Under the pieces are notes generated by a model. That model was not told where the DNA came from and ran no database searches. It saw only the letters and a program-made list of their open reading frames with translations. Position numbers and translations under genes: made by a program. Shown piece by piece: positions 1 through 5,813 of a stretch of 5,813 nt of DNA; the first letter of the stretch is position 1; every line of letters starts with the position of its first letter. The stretch comes from Treponema sp. (lineage in GTDB: Bacteria > Spirochaetota > Spirochaetia > Treponematales > Breznakiellaceae), in contig JAIRLK010000174.1 in the NCBI GenBank assembly GCA_031259515.1, forward strand, positions 1-5,813, read 5' to 3'.

Positions 1-92
1 CACCGCTCATTGAACCGCCCTGTACGGAAGCGTATGCACGGACAGTTGCTCAGTTAATGAGCAGCCTCCCGCCTGATCAGCGCCATTACCAT

Positions 93-1925
93 TTAGTAGA
101 GGCTCTGTTCAAGCCGTTCCCGTTCCAGCCTGATATTGAGGTTCCCACTGTCCAGGGTTTGGGCGTATTCTAGAACTCTAAGACTTTCCCGCTCCTGGCC
201 CAGGGCGCGGAGGCAACGGGCTATGCGCATCTGTATTTTCGCGGCGTCCGGATTTTTCCGTACCAGCGCGGCAGCCCGTTCATAACTTTCCAGCGCCGCA
301 GTATAGGACCGCTTTGCCTCCAGGAGCCGTCCGAGATTGGCGCTTATTTCCCAGGAATCGCCGGCCCTTGCCCTGCTGTCCTTGAGCAATTCCGCCGCCG
401 CGTCAAGCCGGCCCTGTCTGATATGCTCCAGGGCCCGCTGTAAGTCCAGCCAGGAGCCGGTAAAGCCGTTCCGTTCCGCAGCCCGGAGCAGAGGCGGAAT
501 TTCATAGTACCGCCGCTGGAAGGCAAAGTAGTACCCGGCCCATTGGTAAAGGGCTTCTGTTTCGGGATGGCGGTTTATAAGCAGCCAGGTTTCCGGAACC
601 GTCCGGTCTATAGTCCAACCTTCCCGGCGCCGGCGGAGGAGTTCCAGGTCCGCCAGGGGTTCCCGACTGAGCAGGACGGAGTCTTCCAGGATGACGACGG
701 CCCTGGGAGCGGGGAGGAGCCGAGTATACCGGATTATGCCGAAAAGATGTTCCTGGTCTAGGGCAAGAAGGCGTTCCAGAGCGGCGGTCTCTTCGTCCAT
801 GTCTTTCGCGGTGGCGGCCAGGTTGTAGAGACTGCGTATACGGATGTCCCGGGTGGCGGTACGGCTGCCTTCGAAAGGGACTTCCGGGGACGATCCTGGA
901 AGGTCCGGAGCGGACAGGACGGCCCAGAGGCTCCGGGCGGCATCTTTTTGTCCGGCAAGAACCAGGGCGTCCGCCCGGCGGGATATACCCCGATCATCGC
1001 CGAAACGGGCAAAGAGATCCGCCGCCCGTTGGGGATCGCCAAAATCGTAGAGTAACTCCGCCCCAAAACGCAAGGCTTCCCCGGCGTTTCCGCTCCCCGC
1101 CGGCTGTTCCAGCAAAGGCGCAAGGCGTTCCAGAGCCGCCGGCGCGTCTTTTTTAAGAACCGCGAGGATGGCGGCGTTCAGTATCAGGGATTCCCGGCCA
1201 CGCCGGCGTTCCGCCGCAGCCTGAAGGAGCGCCTCCCCGTCGGGAATAGTCAGAGCCTTGCCGGGATTCGCCAGGTCGCCAGAGAGGACGTAGGCGCTCA
1301 GGGCAAGCGGCGCAAGGCGGGGGTCTCCGCTCATGACGGAGGCATATCGTCTCACCTCATCGGCGATTACTCCGGAAAGGGGCGGGAAAACCCCGGCGTT
1401 CTCCCGCAGGGCGGAGCGGGTTACCGCTTCGGTAGCCACGGCAGCCAGGGACCCGGAATAGGGGAAGGCGGCGGCGGCCCGGACCGCAGAAGACCGGTAG
1501 GCGGCCAGGGCGGCGCCGCTTCCGGACCAGGAGTGACCCGCGCCGGAACCTCCCGATCCAACCGCCAAAGCCCGCCGTCTTTTGAGGACAGAAAGGTGGG
1601 ATTCTACCCCCAGGGCGATTTTTTCAAGGTCGTCAAGAAGGCCCGTCAATCTTTCCCCGTCCTCGGCGATGGAATTCTCCGCAGTCAGGTCATAATCCCT
1701 CAATTTTCGGGAAAAAACGCTTTCCTCCGGGATGTTCCGGGACGGAAAGAGGCTTTGTCCCGAATACTTGACGAAGAAAACCAGGGCCCCGCCGGTTACC
1801 AGGGCGATAATGACGCCGGCAACCCAGGTTTTCCGCAACAATCTGCATACGGAAGACCGGGTAAGGGGTTGTTTAGTACGCCTCCGGGATTCTTTGCTTG
1901 TCCGCGTTTGGGAAGGAGAGGCCAT
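93..1925 (-). CDS. Membrane-anchored TPR-like repeat protein, function unknown
   Basis: This 610-residue protein has a very basic N-terminus (residues 8-32, rich in Arg and Lys) followed by one hydrophobic segment at about residues 34-53 (VAGVIIALVTGGALVFF). By the positive-inside rule it should be an N-in, single-pass inner-membrane protein with a large periplasmic domain. A Gly/Ser-rich stretch (about 122-138) and an Ala-rich stretch (138-167) follow. The rest is Ala/Leu/Arg-rich helical sequence with repeat character. The best TPR-like units are at about 490-522, 523-556 (LGRLLEAKRSYTAALESYERA) and 562-596 (IARCLRALGQERESLRVLEYA); more diverged helical pairs lie further upstream. TPRs bind proteins or peptides, so a scaffold or assembly role in the envelope is possible, but no substrate can be named. 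It starts 8 bp after the nusB stop, and its AGGGG ribosome binding site abuts that stop codon, so it is probably co-transcribed and coupled with nusB. I see no enzyme motif. The reading frame is certain; the function is not. Confidence 0.85.
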   Translation of the reverse strand: MASPSQTRTSKESRRRTKQPLTRSSVCRLLRKTWVAGVIIALVTGGALVFFVKYSGQSLFPSRNIPEESVFSRKLRDYDLTAENSIAEDGERLTGLLDDLEKIALGVESHLSVLKRRRALAVGSGGSGAGHSWSGSGAALAAYRSSAVRAAAAFPYSGSLAAVATEAVTRSALRENAGVFPPLSGVIADEVRRYASVMSGDPRLAPLALSAYVLSGDLANPGKALTIPDGEALLQAAAERRRGRESLILNAAILAVLKKDAPAALERLAPLLEQPAGSGNAGEALRFGAELLYDFGDPQRAADLFARFGDDRGISRRADALVLAGQKDAARSLWAVLSAPDLPGSSPEVPFEGSRTATRDIRIRSLYNLAATAKDMDEETAALERLLALDQEHLFGIIRYTRLLPAPRAVVILEDSVLLSREPLADLELLRRRREGWTIDRTVPETWLLINRHPETEALYQWAGYYFAFQRRYYEIPPLLRAAERNGFTGSWLDLQRALEHIRQGRLDAAAELLKDSRARAGDSWEISANLGRLLEAKRSYTAALESYERAAALVRKNPDAAKIQMRIARCLRALGQERESLRVLEYAQTLDSGNLNIRLERERLEQSLY

Positions 1926-1927
1926 AT

Positions 1928-1935
1928 CCGCCCCT
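1928..1935 (-). promoter_or_regulatory. Ribosome binding site of the TPR-like gene, overlapping the nusB stop
   Basis: On the minus strand AGGGGCGG lies just before the ATG at 1925, with five bases between AGGGG and the start codon. It overlaps the last two bases of the nusB TAG stop (1936-1934). This supports the chosen start and suggests that ribosomes finishing nusB can reinitiate on the TPR-like gene. Confidence 0.6.
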
Positions 1936-2389
1936 AGGTTTTGGAAACGCCGGCCCGTCCGTTCTGGAGTGTTTTGCGTATGCTGTCCAGAACGCCGTTT
2001 ACAAACCGGAAGGAATCATCGGCGCCGTATTCCTTGGAAATACCTATGGCTTCGTCGATTACGATAGAAGGGGGAACATCATCCTGATACATAAGGGTAT
2101 AGGTACTCATTCTGAGGATGGCCAGATCCACCCGGTTGAGCCGGGAAAAATCCCAATTTTTAAGATGCGCCTTTATCATGGAGTCCACTTTTTTTCTGTT
2201 TTCTATAGTACCGGCTATGAGGAGCCGGGAAAAATCCACGATTCCCTGATCCAGCTTTTCCCGCTTGTCTCCCAGCCAGGCAAAATCCAGCAAATTTTCA
2301 GGAATCCCGGCGGTTTGCTCCCCGCCGGAAGCCTCCCAGGAATAAAGCGCCTGGAAAGCGAGTATCCGGCCTTTTCTTCGGGACGCCAT
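1934..2389 (-). CDS. nusB: Transcription antitermination factor NusB
   Basis: This 151-residue protein has the usual NusB length and all-helical pattern. NusB binds boxA RNA together with NusE (ribosomal protein S10) and joins the antitermination complex that keeps RNA polymerase processive on rRNA operons; it acts in the cytoplasm. Visible signatures are the basic N-terminal helix RRKGRILAFQALYSWE (residues 4-19) and the conserved C-terminal block LNRVDLAILRMSTYTLMY (84-101). The latter is followed by PPSIVIDEAIGISKEYG (106-122) and the F-V-NGVLD motif (129-135). The ATG lies 1 bp after the TAA of the upstream secreted-protein gene, and no strong Shine-Dalgarno is visible, so translation is probably coupled by termination-reinitiation. 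The order with alaS upstream resembles that of Treponema pallidum as I recall it. The protein appears intact, with a short polar C-terminal tail. Confidence 0.96.
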   Translation of the reverse strand: MASRRKGRILAFQALYSWEASGGEQTAGIPENLLDFAWLGDKREKLDQGIVDFSRLLIAGTIENRKKVDSMIKAHLKNWDFSRLNRVDLAILRMSTYTLMYQDDVPPSIVIDEAIGISKEYGADDSFRFVNGVLDSIRKTLQNGRAGVSKT

Positions 2390-2390
2390 A

Positions 2391-3407
2391 TTACCAGTTC
2401 AGGTTGTTATCGTAAATTTTGATAACCGCCGCCTGCTTCCGCAGTTCCTCAATCAATTCCTGACTGATCCGCAAAAGACTTTCTTGTTGCAACCGCGTTC
2501 CAATGTACTGCCTGAGGGTCATTTGACTACCCGGTTGGGCTATGTCATCCAGATTGAGGGGTTTCATCTCGTAGGTTTCGGTTATTTTCATAATAAAAAA
2601 GCCCCGGGGAGTTTCAATCATCCGGGAGACTTCCCCCTGTTTCAAGTTGAACGCCGCTTCAAAAAGTTCCGCGCCTACCACCTGCTGACCCTGGGGATTC
2701 CTTGGCAGGTACCCAAAGTCGCCGCCCTGATAGCCCGAATTCGGGGTTTGGGCCTTGAGGGACGTTTCATCGAATTTCGCCGGATTGGACCCAATTTCCC
2801 TGGCCAGCCGCTCCGCCAGCTCTTTCGCCTTGCTCCTAGCGGCGGCGTCGCTCCCAACCGGAACCTGAATCATGGAAATCCGCACGGTTTCCGGCCTGAT
2901 GAACTGGGCCTTGTTGAGGTTGTAGGCGTTGAGGATTTCCGCCTCCGCGGCGGGCTGAACCGGCTTCTTGGTCATAATGTACTTTTCGATAGTAGCCTGG
3001 TTGCGGTATTGCTGTTTGTAGGCGTTCATCTCCAATCCGGTCTGATTCCGTATTTCCACCGCTAATTCCGCGTCCGAAAGCTGACGCCCATAGGTCTGAA
3101 GCGCACCGGCCCGTATCGCCTGGGTTACTTCATTCTCCGTCACCGTGATCCGGTCCCGTTCCGCCGCCTGGAGCACAAGCTTTTGGTTGATGAGTTCGTT
3201 CAGTACCTGTTTGCGTTCATCCACCGTTAATTTCCTCCGGTACTGGGCTTCCAGTTGATCCACCAGGGGTTTGAGCTGACTAACCGGAATAGGCTCGGTC
3301 CGGGTCAATTGTATCTCTGCGGCGGGCTGTAAATTAAGTTGAGCGGACGCAAAAACCCACGGGAAGATACCGAGATAAACCAAAATAAAAAACCGCTTCA
3401 TATTCAT
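2391..3407 (-). CDS. Secreted SurA/parvulin-like chaperone, probably without isomerase activity
   Basis: This 338-residue protein has a clear Sec signal peptide: Lys4-Arg5, a hydrophobic core FFILVYLGIFPWVF, and an Ala-Ser-Ala site with likely cleavage after residue 22. No cysteine follows, so it is not a lipoprotein. The mature N-terminal half (about 23-150) is a SurA/PrsA-type chaperone region with the motif LTVDERKQVLNELINQKLVLQAAE (60-83, where the family has a similar helix). A parvulin-like domain follows at about 171-278, recognisable from GGDFGYLP (228-235), ELFEAAFNLKQGEVS (247-261) and ETPRGFFIMKIT (265-276). A C-terminal helix ends the protein. It would act in the periplasm, assisting folding of outer-membrane or secreted proteins. 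The two histidines typical of parvulins are replaced by Met179 and Phe271. The first ATG is preferred over Met3 because GAGGAA lies five bases before it. The nearest treponemal relative may be the so-called basic membrane protein between alaS and nusB. Confidence 0.85.
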   Translation of the reverse strand: MNMKRFFILVYLGIFPWVFASAQLNLQPAAEIQLTRTEPIPVSQLKPLVDQLEAQYRRKLTVDERKQVLNELINQKLVLQAAERDRITVTENEVTQAIRAGALQTYGRQLSDAELAVEIRNQTGLEMNAYKQQYRNQATIEKYIMTKKPVQPAAEAEILNAYNLNKAQFIRPETVRISMIQVPVGSDAAARSKAKELAERLAREIGSNPAKFDETSLKAQTPNSGYQGGDFGYLPRNPQGQQVVGAELFEAAFNLKQGEVSRMIETPRGFFIMKITETYEMKPLNLDDIAQPGSQMTLRQYIGTRLQQESLLRISQELIEELRKQAAVIKIYDNNLNW

Positions 3408-3412
3408 ATAAT

Positions 3413-3418
3413 TTCCTC
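3413..3418 (-). promoter_or_regulatory. Ribosome binding site of the SurA/parvulin-like gene
   Basis: GAGGAA on the minus strand stands five bases before the ATG at 3407, a good Shine-Dalgarno match. It favours this ATG over the in-frame ATG two codons downstream. AT-rich hexamers that could serve as -10 elements lie just upstream (TAAAAT at 3429-3424, TACTAT at 3439-3434), but I found no convincing -35 for either, so I do not call a promoter. Confidence 0.65.
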
Positions 3419-3476
3419 GTATTATTTTACGCTATAGTAGTGCGTTTGGCTATTCCCCTTGGATCCCCGTTAATCG

Positions 3477-3522
3477 GGATTTTTTGCATGAAGGGCGCCA
3501 AAGGCGCTTGAGCAAAAAATCC
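3477..3522. repeat. 46-bp interrupted palindrome in the alaS / surA-like intergenic region
   Basis: The outer arms are a perfect 11-bp inverted repeat: GGATTTTTTGC (3477-3487) and GCAAAAAATCC (3512-3522). Inside lies a second perfect stem, GCGCC (3495-3499) and GGCGC (3503-3507), around an AAA loop, extended by two G-T wobble pairs. About five unpaired bases separate the stems. The element reads nearly the same on both strands. It is not a standard intrinsic terminator on either strand, because the T-run lies in the 5' arm and not after the stem. It may be a REP- or MITE-like palindromic element, a regulatory hairpin in the 5' leader of the downstream operon, or an mRNA-stabilising structure. 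Its function is unknown. Confidence 0.6.
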
Positions 3523-3540
3523 ACAGGTCAGCAGGCTCTT

Positions 3541-3566
3541 ATGAAAGAAGGGGAAATTGCCCCTCC
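3541..3566 (-). terminator. Possible weak intrinsic terminator of alaS
   Basis: Reading on the minus strand, a stem GGAGGGG / CCCCTTC (3566-3560 and 3553-3547, one G-T wobble) closes a six-base CAATTT loop about 50 bp after the alaS stop. It is followed by a short TTTCAT tail. The stem is good but the T-run is poor, so termination may be partial and some alaS transcripts may read into the downstream three-gene cluster. Confidence 0.35.
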
Positions 3567-3618
3567 GCGGGGATCCACCTCCGCAACGCCCCCACCGGGA
3601 GGCCCAAGGCCCATCGGG

Positions 3619-5424
3619 TTAAGGTTCCAGCGCCGCCCGTATGCGCCTGACCCCCGCAGAGGAAGACTGCTCCTTCTGAATGGTAAATTTCCCCAGGGTT
3701 CCGGTATGCTCTACATGGGGGCCTCCGCAGACTTCCTTGGAGAAGAAATCCCTGGGGGACTTGCCTATGGTGTAGACCTTCACCTGGTTTTCGTACTTTT
3801 CCCCGAACAGGGCCATGGCCCCGGCGGCTTTAGCCGCCTCCAGGCTCATCACCTCCATCGTAACCGGAAGATCCTGGGCAATGATGTCGTTCACGATGTC
3901 CTGAACCCGGACTATCTCCTCGGCAGTCATGGGAGCGCCGTGGGAGAAGTCGAAGCGCATTCGTTCCGCCGTGATATTGGACCCTTTTTGAGCCACATGG
4001 TCCCCCAGAACCATTCGCAGGGCTTTGTGTAGCAGGTGGGTGGCGGTATGGTACTTGGTGGCGATTTCCCCGTGATCCACCAGGCCGCCCTTGAAGGTCC
4101 CGGCCCCCTGGGTTCGGGAAAGCTCCTGGTGTTTCCTGAAGGCTTCGTCGAATTCTTTCCGGTTCACGGTCATCCCCTGTTCCACCGCAAGCTCTTCGGT
4201 AAGCTCAATGGGAAACCCGTAGGTGTCGTAAAGCTTAAAGGCCAGGCGGCCCGACATGATCTTCCGGGGGTCTTTCAGGAGGTTGGGAAGGAGTTTTTCG
4301 AACTCTCGTTCCCCCTTCTCCAGGGTTTCCCGGAATTTCTGTTCCTCCTTATCGAGTTCTTCTATAATATACTTTAGATTTTCCTTCAGTTCCGGGTAGG
4401 GGCCGCTGAATTGCTCCACCACAACCTGGGCGATAGGGGAAAGGGCGTCTCCGGTAATGCCGAGTTTGCGGCCGTGGCGCACCGCCCGACGTATGAGCCT
4501 GCGTAGCACATACCCGGCCCCCACATTGGACGGGCTTACCGCCTTAGGGTCCCCCAGGATGAAGGTGGAAGACCGCACATGATCGCAGACGATCCGTACC
4601 GAGCGGTCCTTGACGGGATCGCCGCCGTAGGTATAGGCTGCGGCGCGTTCTACCGCCTCCCGTATGGCGGCGAAGATTTCCGTATCGTAGACCGACGCCT
4701 TCCCGTTCAGGATGGTAACAGTCCGTTCTATCCCCATGCCGGTATCCACGCACTTCCGGGCAAGGGTCTCATAGGACCCGTCGGCCTTCTTGTTGTACTG
4801 CATGAACACATCGTTCCAGATTTCAAGCCACCTGCCACAGGAACAGCCTGGCTTGCAGTCCGGACCGCAGGGCGCGTCCCCGGTATAGTAGAACATCTCC
4901 GAGTCCGGACCGCAGGGCCCGGTAGTTCCCGCAGGCCCCCACCAGTTGTCTTCCCGGGGAAGGTAGGCGATGCGGTTCTCCGGAATGCCCAGGGCCTTCC
5001 ACACCGCCGCCGACTCCTCGTCCCGGGGAACCGCGCCGTCCCCCCGGAAAACCGTAACCCCCAGCTTTTCCACCGGGATTCCCAGCCATTGCGGGGAGGT
5101 GAGGAACTCGAAACTCATCCTGATGGCCCCATCCTTAAAATAATCCCCCAAGGACCAGTTCCCCAACATCTCGAAGAAGGTCAGATGGCTCGCGTCCCCC
5201 ACTGCGTCAATATCCCCGGTGCGTATGCACTTCTGGTAATCCACCAGGCGTTTCCCGGCGGGATGTTCCTCCCCTAAAAGATAAGTAACCAGCGGATGCA
5301 TTCCGGCGGTGGTGAAGAGTACTGTGGGATCGTTATCGGGCAACAAAGACTTACCCTGAATCTGAGCGTGGCCTTTGGACTTAAAGAATTCGATGTATTT
5401 GGTTCGCAGTTCGTGGGCATTCAT
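3619..5424 (-). CDS. alaS: Alanyl-tRNA synthetase, short form lacking the C-Ala domain
   Basis: This cytoplasmic class II synthetase charges tRNA-Ala with alanine using ATP. At 601 residues it is far shorter than the roughly 876-residue E. coli enzyme. The catalytic core shows motif 1 (TTAGMHPLVTYLLGEEHP, 38-55, then QKCIRTGDID), motif 2 (HLTFFEMLGNWSLGDYFK, 80-97) and motif 3 (DTGMGIERT, 227-235). The tRNA-recognition region includes NVGAGYVLRRLIRRAVRHGR (300-319). The editing domain that clears mischarged Ser/Gly-tRNA is present, with zinc ligands His459 and His463 (HTATH), Cys566 and His570 (CGGPH). The protein ends at residue 601, just after SSSAGVRRIRAALEP, so the oligomerisation and C-Ala region is missing. 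Short AlaS of this kind is known from spirochaetes. An unusual Cys cluster lies at 186, 190, 194 and 196. The ATG fits the family N-terminus (MNAHELRTKYIEFFKSKGH); an in-frame TAG at 5445-5443 limits any upstream extension, and no Shine-Dalgarno precedes it. Confidence 0.97.
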   Translation of the reverse strand: MNAHELRTKYIEFFKSKGHAQIQGKSLLPDNDPTVLFTTAGMHPLVTYLLGEEHPAGKRLVDYQKCIRTGDIDAVGDASHLTFFEMLGNWSLGDYFKDGAIRMSFEFLTSPQWLGIPVEKLGVTVFRGDGAVPRDEESAAVWKALGIPENRIAYLPREDNWWGPAGTTGPCGPDSEMFYYTGDAPCGPDCKPGCSCGRWLEIWNDVFMQYNKKADGSYETLARKCVDTGMGIERTVTILNGKASVYDTEIFAAIREAVERAAAYTYGGDPVKDRSVRIVCDHVRSSTFILGDPKAVSPSNVGAGYVLRRLIRRAVRHGRKLGITGDALSPIAQVVVEQFSGPYPELKENLKYIIEELDKEEQKFRETLEKGEREFEKLLPNLLKDPRKIMSGRLAFKLYDTYGFPIELTEELAVEQGMTVNRKEFDEAFRKHQELSRTQGAGTFKGGLVDHGEIATKYHTATHLLHKALRMVLGDHVAQKGSNITAERMRFDFSHGAPMTAEEIVRVQDIVNDIIAQDLPVTMEVMSLEAAKAAGAMALFGEKYENQVKVYTIGKSPRDFFSKEVCGGPHVEHTGTLGKFTIQKEQSSSAGVRRIRAALEP

Positions 5425-5430
5425 GAGGAT

Positions 5431-5459
5431 AGAGTAGGGCAGCTAAGAGCTCTCGTCAA
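5431..5459 (-). promoter_or_regulatory. Candidate alaS promoter, possibly giving a leaderless mRNA
   Basis: On the minus strand TTGACG (5459-5454, five of six matches to the sigma-70 -35 consensus) is followed after exactly 17 bp by TACTCT (5436-5431, three of six matches to TATAAT). Only six bases, ATCCTC, separate this -10 from the alaS ATG, so transcription would start at or next to the start codon. This fits the lack of a Shine-Dalgarno. The weak -10 keeps confidence low; alaS may instead be transcribed from further upstream, including from the adjoining IS. Confidence 0.35.
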
Positions 5460-5491
5460 GAGGACGCGTTGCCTCATCAGCAATTCCGATT

Positions 5492-5813
5492 TCAACCATC
5501 AGGAGGGTGGCCGGAGACGGTCAGAAACAGTGAAATCCAGTTTTTGTGGAAGTATCGGTTTACCTCGCAACGCAATGTCCAGAAAAAATTGATTTTTCTG
5601 CCGAACGAGCCGAAGGCTTTGCGGTAGCCCTCGTCCGCAAGGCCCTGGATGCCGTGAAACAAAAACGCCAGCAGGTTGAGCAAGCAGAATATCCCGTTCG
5701 CATGCTCTTGCCCATGCCCGAAATTATGCTCCAAGTTATACCCGTGGTTCTTTAACACATTGTTATGTTCGTTCTCTATCTTCCAGCGGGCGCGGGCGCA
5801 GGCCGTCATGTTT
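5492..5813 (-). CDS. DDE-type transposase, C-terminal part (cut by window end)
   Basis: The frame is open from the window edge to a TGA at 5494-5492. The visible protein is about 107 residues, and its first Met (5809) is preceded by an in-frame Asn codon, so it is not a safe start; the N-terminal part lies outside the window. The sequence ARARWKIENEHNNVLKNHGYNLEHNFGHG is typical of the C-terminal region of IS4-like / DDE_Tnp_1 transposases. It contains the R-W-K-I-E-N-E signature that usually carries the last catalytic Glu. A hydrophobic helix (IFCLLNLLAFLFHGI) follows, as is usual in this group. The spacing from Arg to Glu to Lys is one residue off the textbook IS4 YREK motif, so I leave the exact family open. 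Whether the element is intact cannot be judged from here. It lies on the same strand as alaS and 67 bp upstream of it. Confidence 0.8.
   Translation of the reverse strand, partial: NMTACARARWKIENEHNNVLKNHGYNLEHNFGHGQEHANGIFCLLNLLAFLFHGIQGLADEGYRKAFGSFGRKINFFWTLRCEVNRYFHKNWISLFLTVSGHPPDG
5492..5813 (-). mobile_element. Right-edge portion of an insertion sequence
   Basis: This is inferred from the transposase C-terminus. The IS end must lie somewhere between the transposase stop (5492) and the alaS start (5424), but with only one end visible neither a terminal inverted repeat nor a target-site duplication can be identified. The given limits are therefore only the coding part in view. Confidence 0.55.

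Noticed and set aside
3..173. Plus-strand frame open from the left edge to a TAG at 171-173, with a natural-looking stretch ARTVAQLMSSLPPDQRHYHLVEALF
   Set aside because: It could be the end of a convergent gene, but it would overlap the TPR-like gene by about 80 bp in the codon-aligned antisense frame, and some 30 open codons before that is not strong evidence.
3408..3618. A T-box riboswitch or other leader RNA in the intergenic region
   Set aside because: I looked for T-box-like conserved sequence (such as the TGGNACC-type motif) and found none. The region lies after alaS and not before it, and the gap upstream of alaS is too short to hold a T-box.
4579..5277. A 232-codon open frame on the plus strand inside alaS, and similar long plus-strand frames at 2484-3065, 1533-2422 and 3484-4032
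   Set aside because: They are antisense to well-identified genes (AlaS, the SurA-like protein, NusB, the TPR-like protein), their translations are Pro/Arg/Gly-rich without recognisable motifs, and GC-rich coding sequence readily leaves antisense frames open.
5443..5499. An 18-codon minus-strand open frame (ATG at 5499, TAG at 5445-5443) that overlaps the transposase stop and lies in the alaS frame
   Set aside because: It has no ribosome binding site and no regulatory pattern such as a run of Ala codons, so a leader peptide for alaS cannot be supported.
5580..5600. 8-bp inverted repeat CAGAAAAA / TTTTTCTG around a five-base spacer, inside the transposase gene
   Set aside because: It is AT-rich, lies within the coding sequence (around RKINFFW), and lacks the features of a terminator or an IS end; most likely chance.

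Overview
The window looks like chromosomal DNA from a spirochaete of the Treponema lineage. I base this on three things: a short alanyl-tRNA synthetase that ends straight after its editing domain, the gene order alaS - secreted SurA/parvulin-like protein - nusB (as I recall it, Treponema pallidum has a similar order), and protein character such as the AlaS motif GNWSLGDYF. The GC-rich coding sequence and the insertion-sequence remnant would suit a free-living or gut (for example termite-gut) treponeme better than a reduced pathogen. Genus and habitat are inference; no rRNA or other marker is present.

All recognisable genes lie on the minus strand, so transcription runs from the right end to the left. 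At the right edge (5492-5813) is the C-terminal part of a DDE-type transposase, cut by the window end. A 67-bp gap follows, then alaS (5424-3619), which has what may be a promoter placed for a leaderless transcript. Next is a 211-bp intergenic region (3408-3618) with a possible alaS terminator, a 46-bp interrupted palindrome and the ribosome binding site of the next gene. A tight three-gene cluster follows: a secreted SurA/parvulin-like protein (3407-2391), nusB (2389-1934, 1 bp gap) and a membrane-anchored TPR-like protein (1925-93, 8 bp gap). The last 92 bp hold no gene I can support firmly.

The genes cover translation (AlaS), transcription antitermination (NusB) and, by inference, envelope biogenesis (the secreted chaperone-like protein and the anchored repeat protein). 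The spacing of the last three implies one mRNA with translational coupling. I see no defence system, CRISPR array, phage or biosynthetic cluster. The points most worth a second look are the missing C-Ala domain and extra Cys cluster of AlaS, the parvulin-like protein with no histidine or cysteine at all, the IS remnant next to the alaS start, and the intergenic palindrome.
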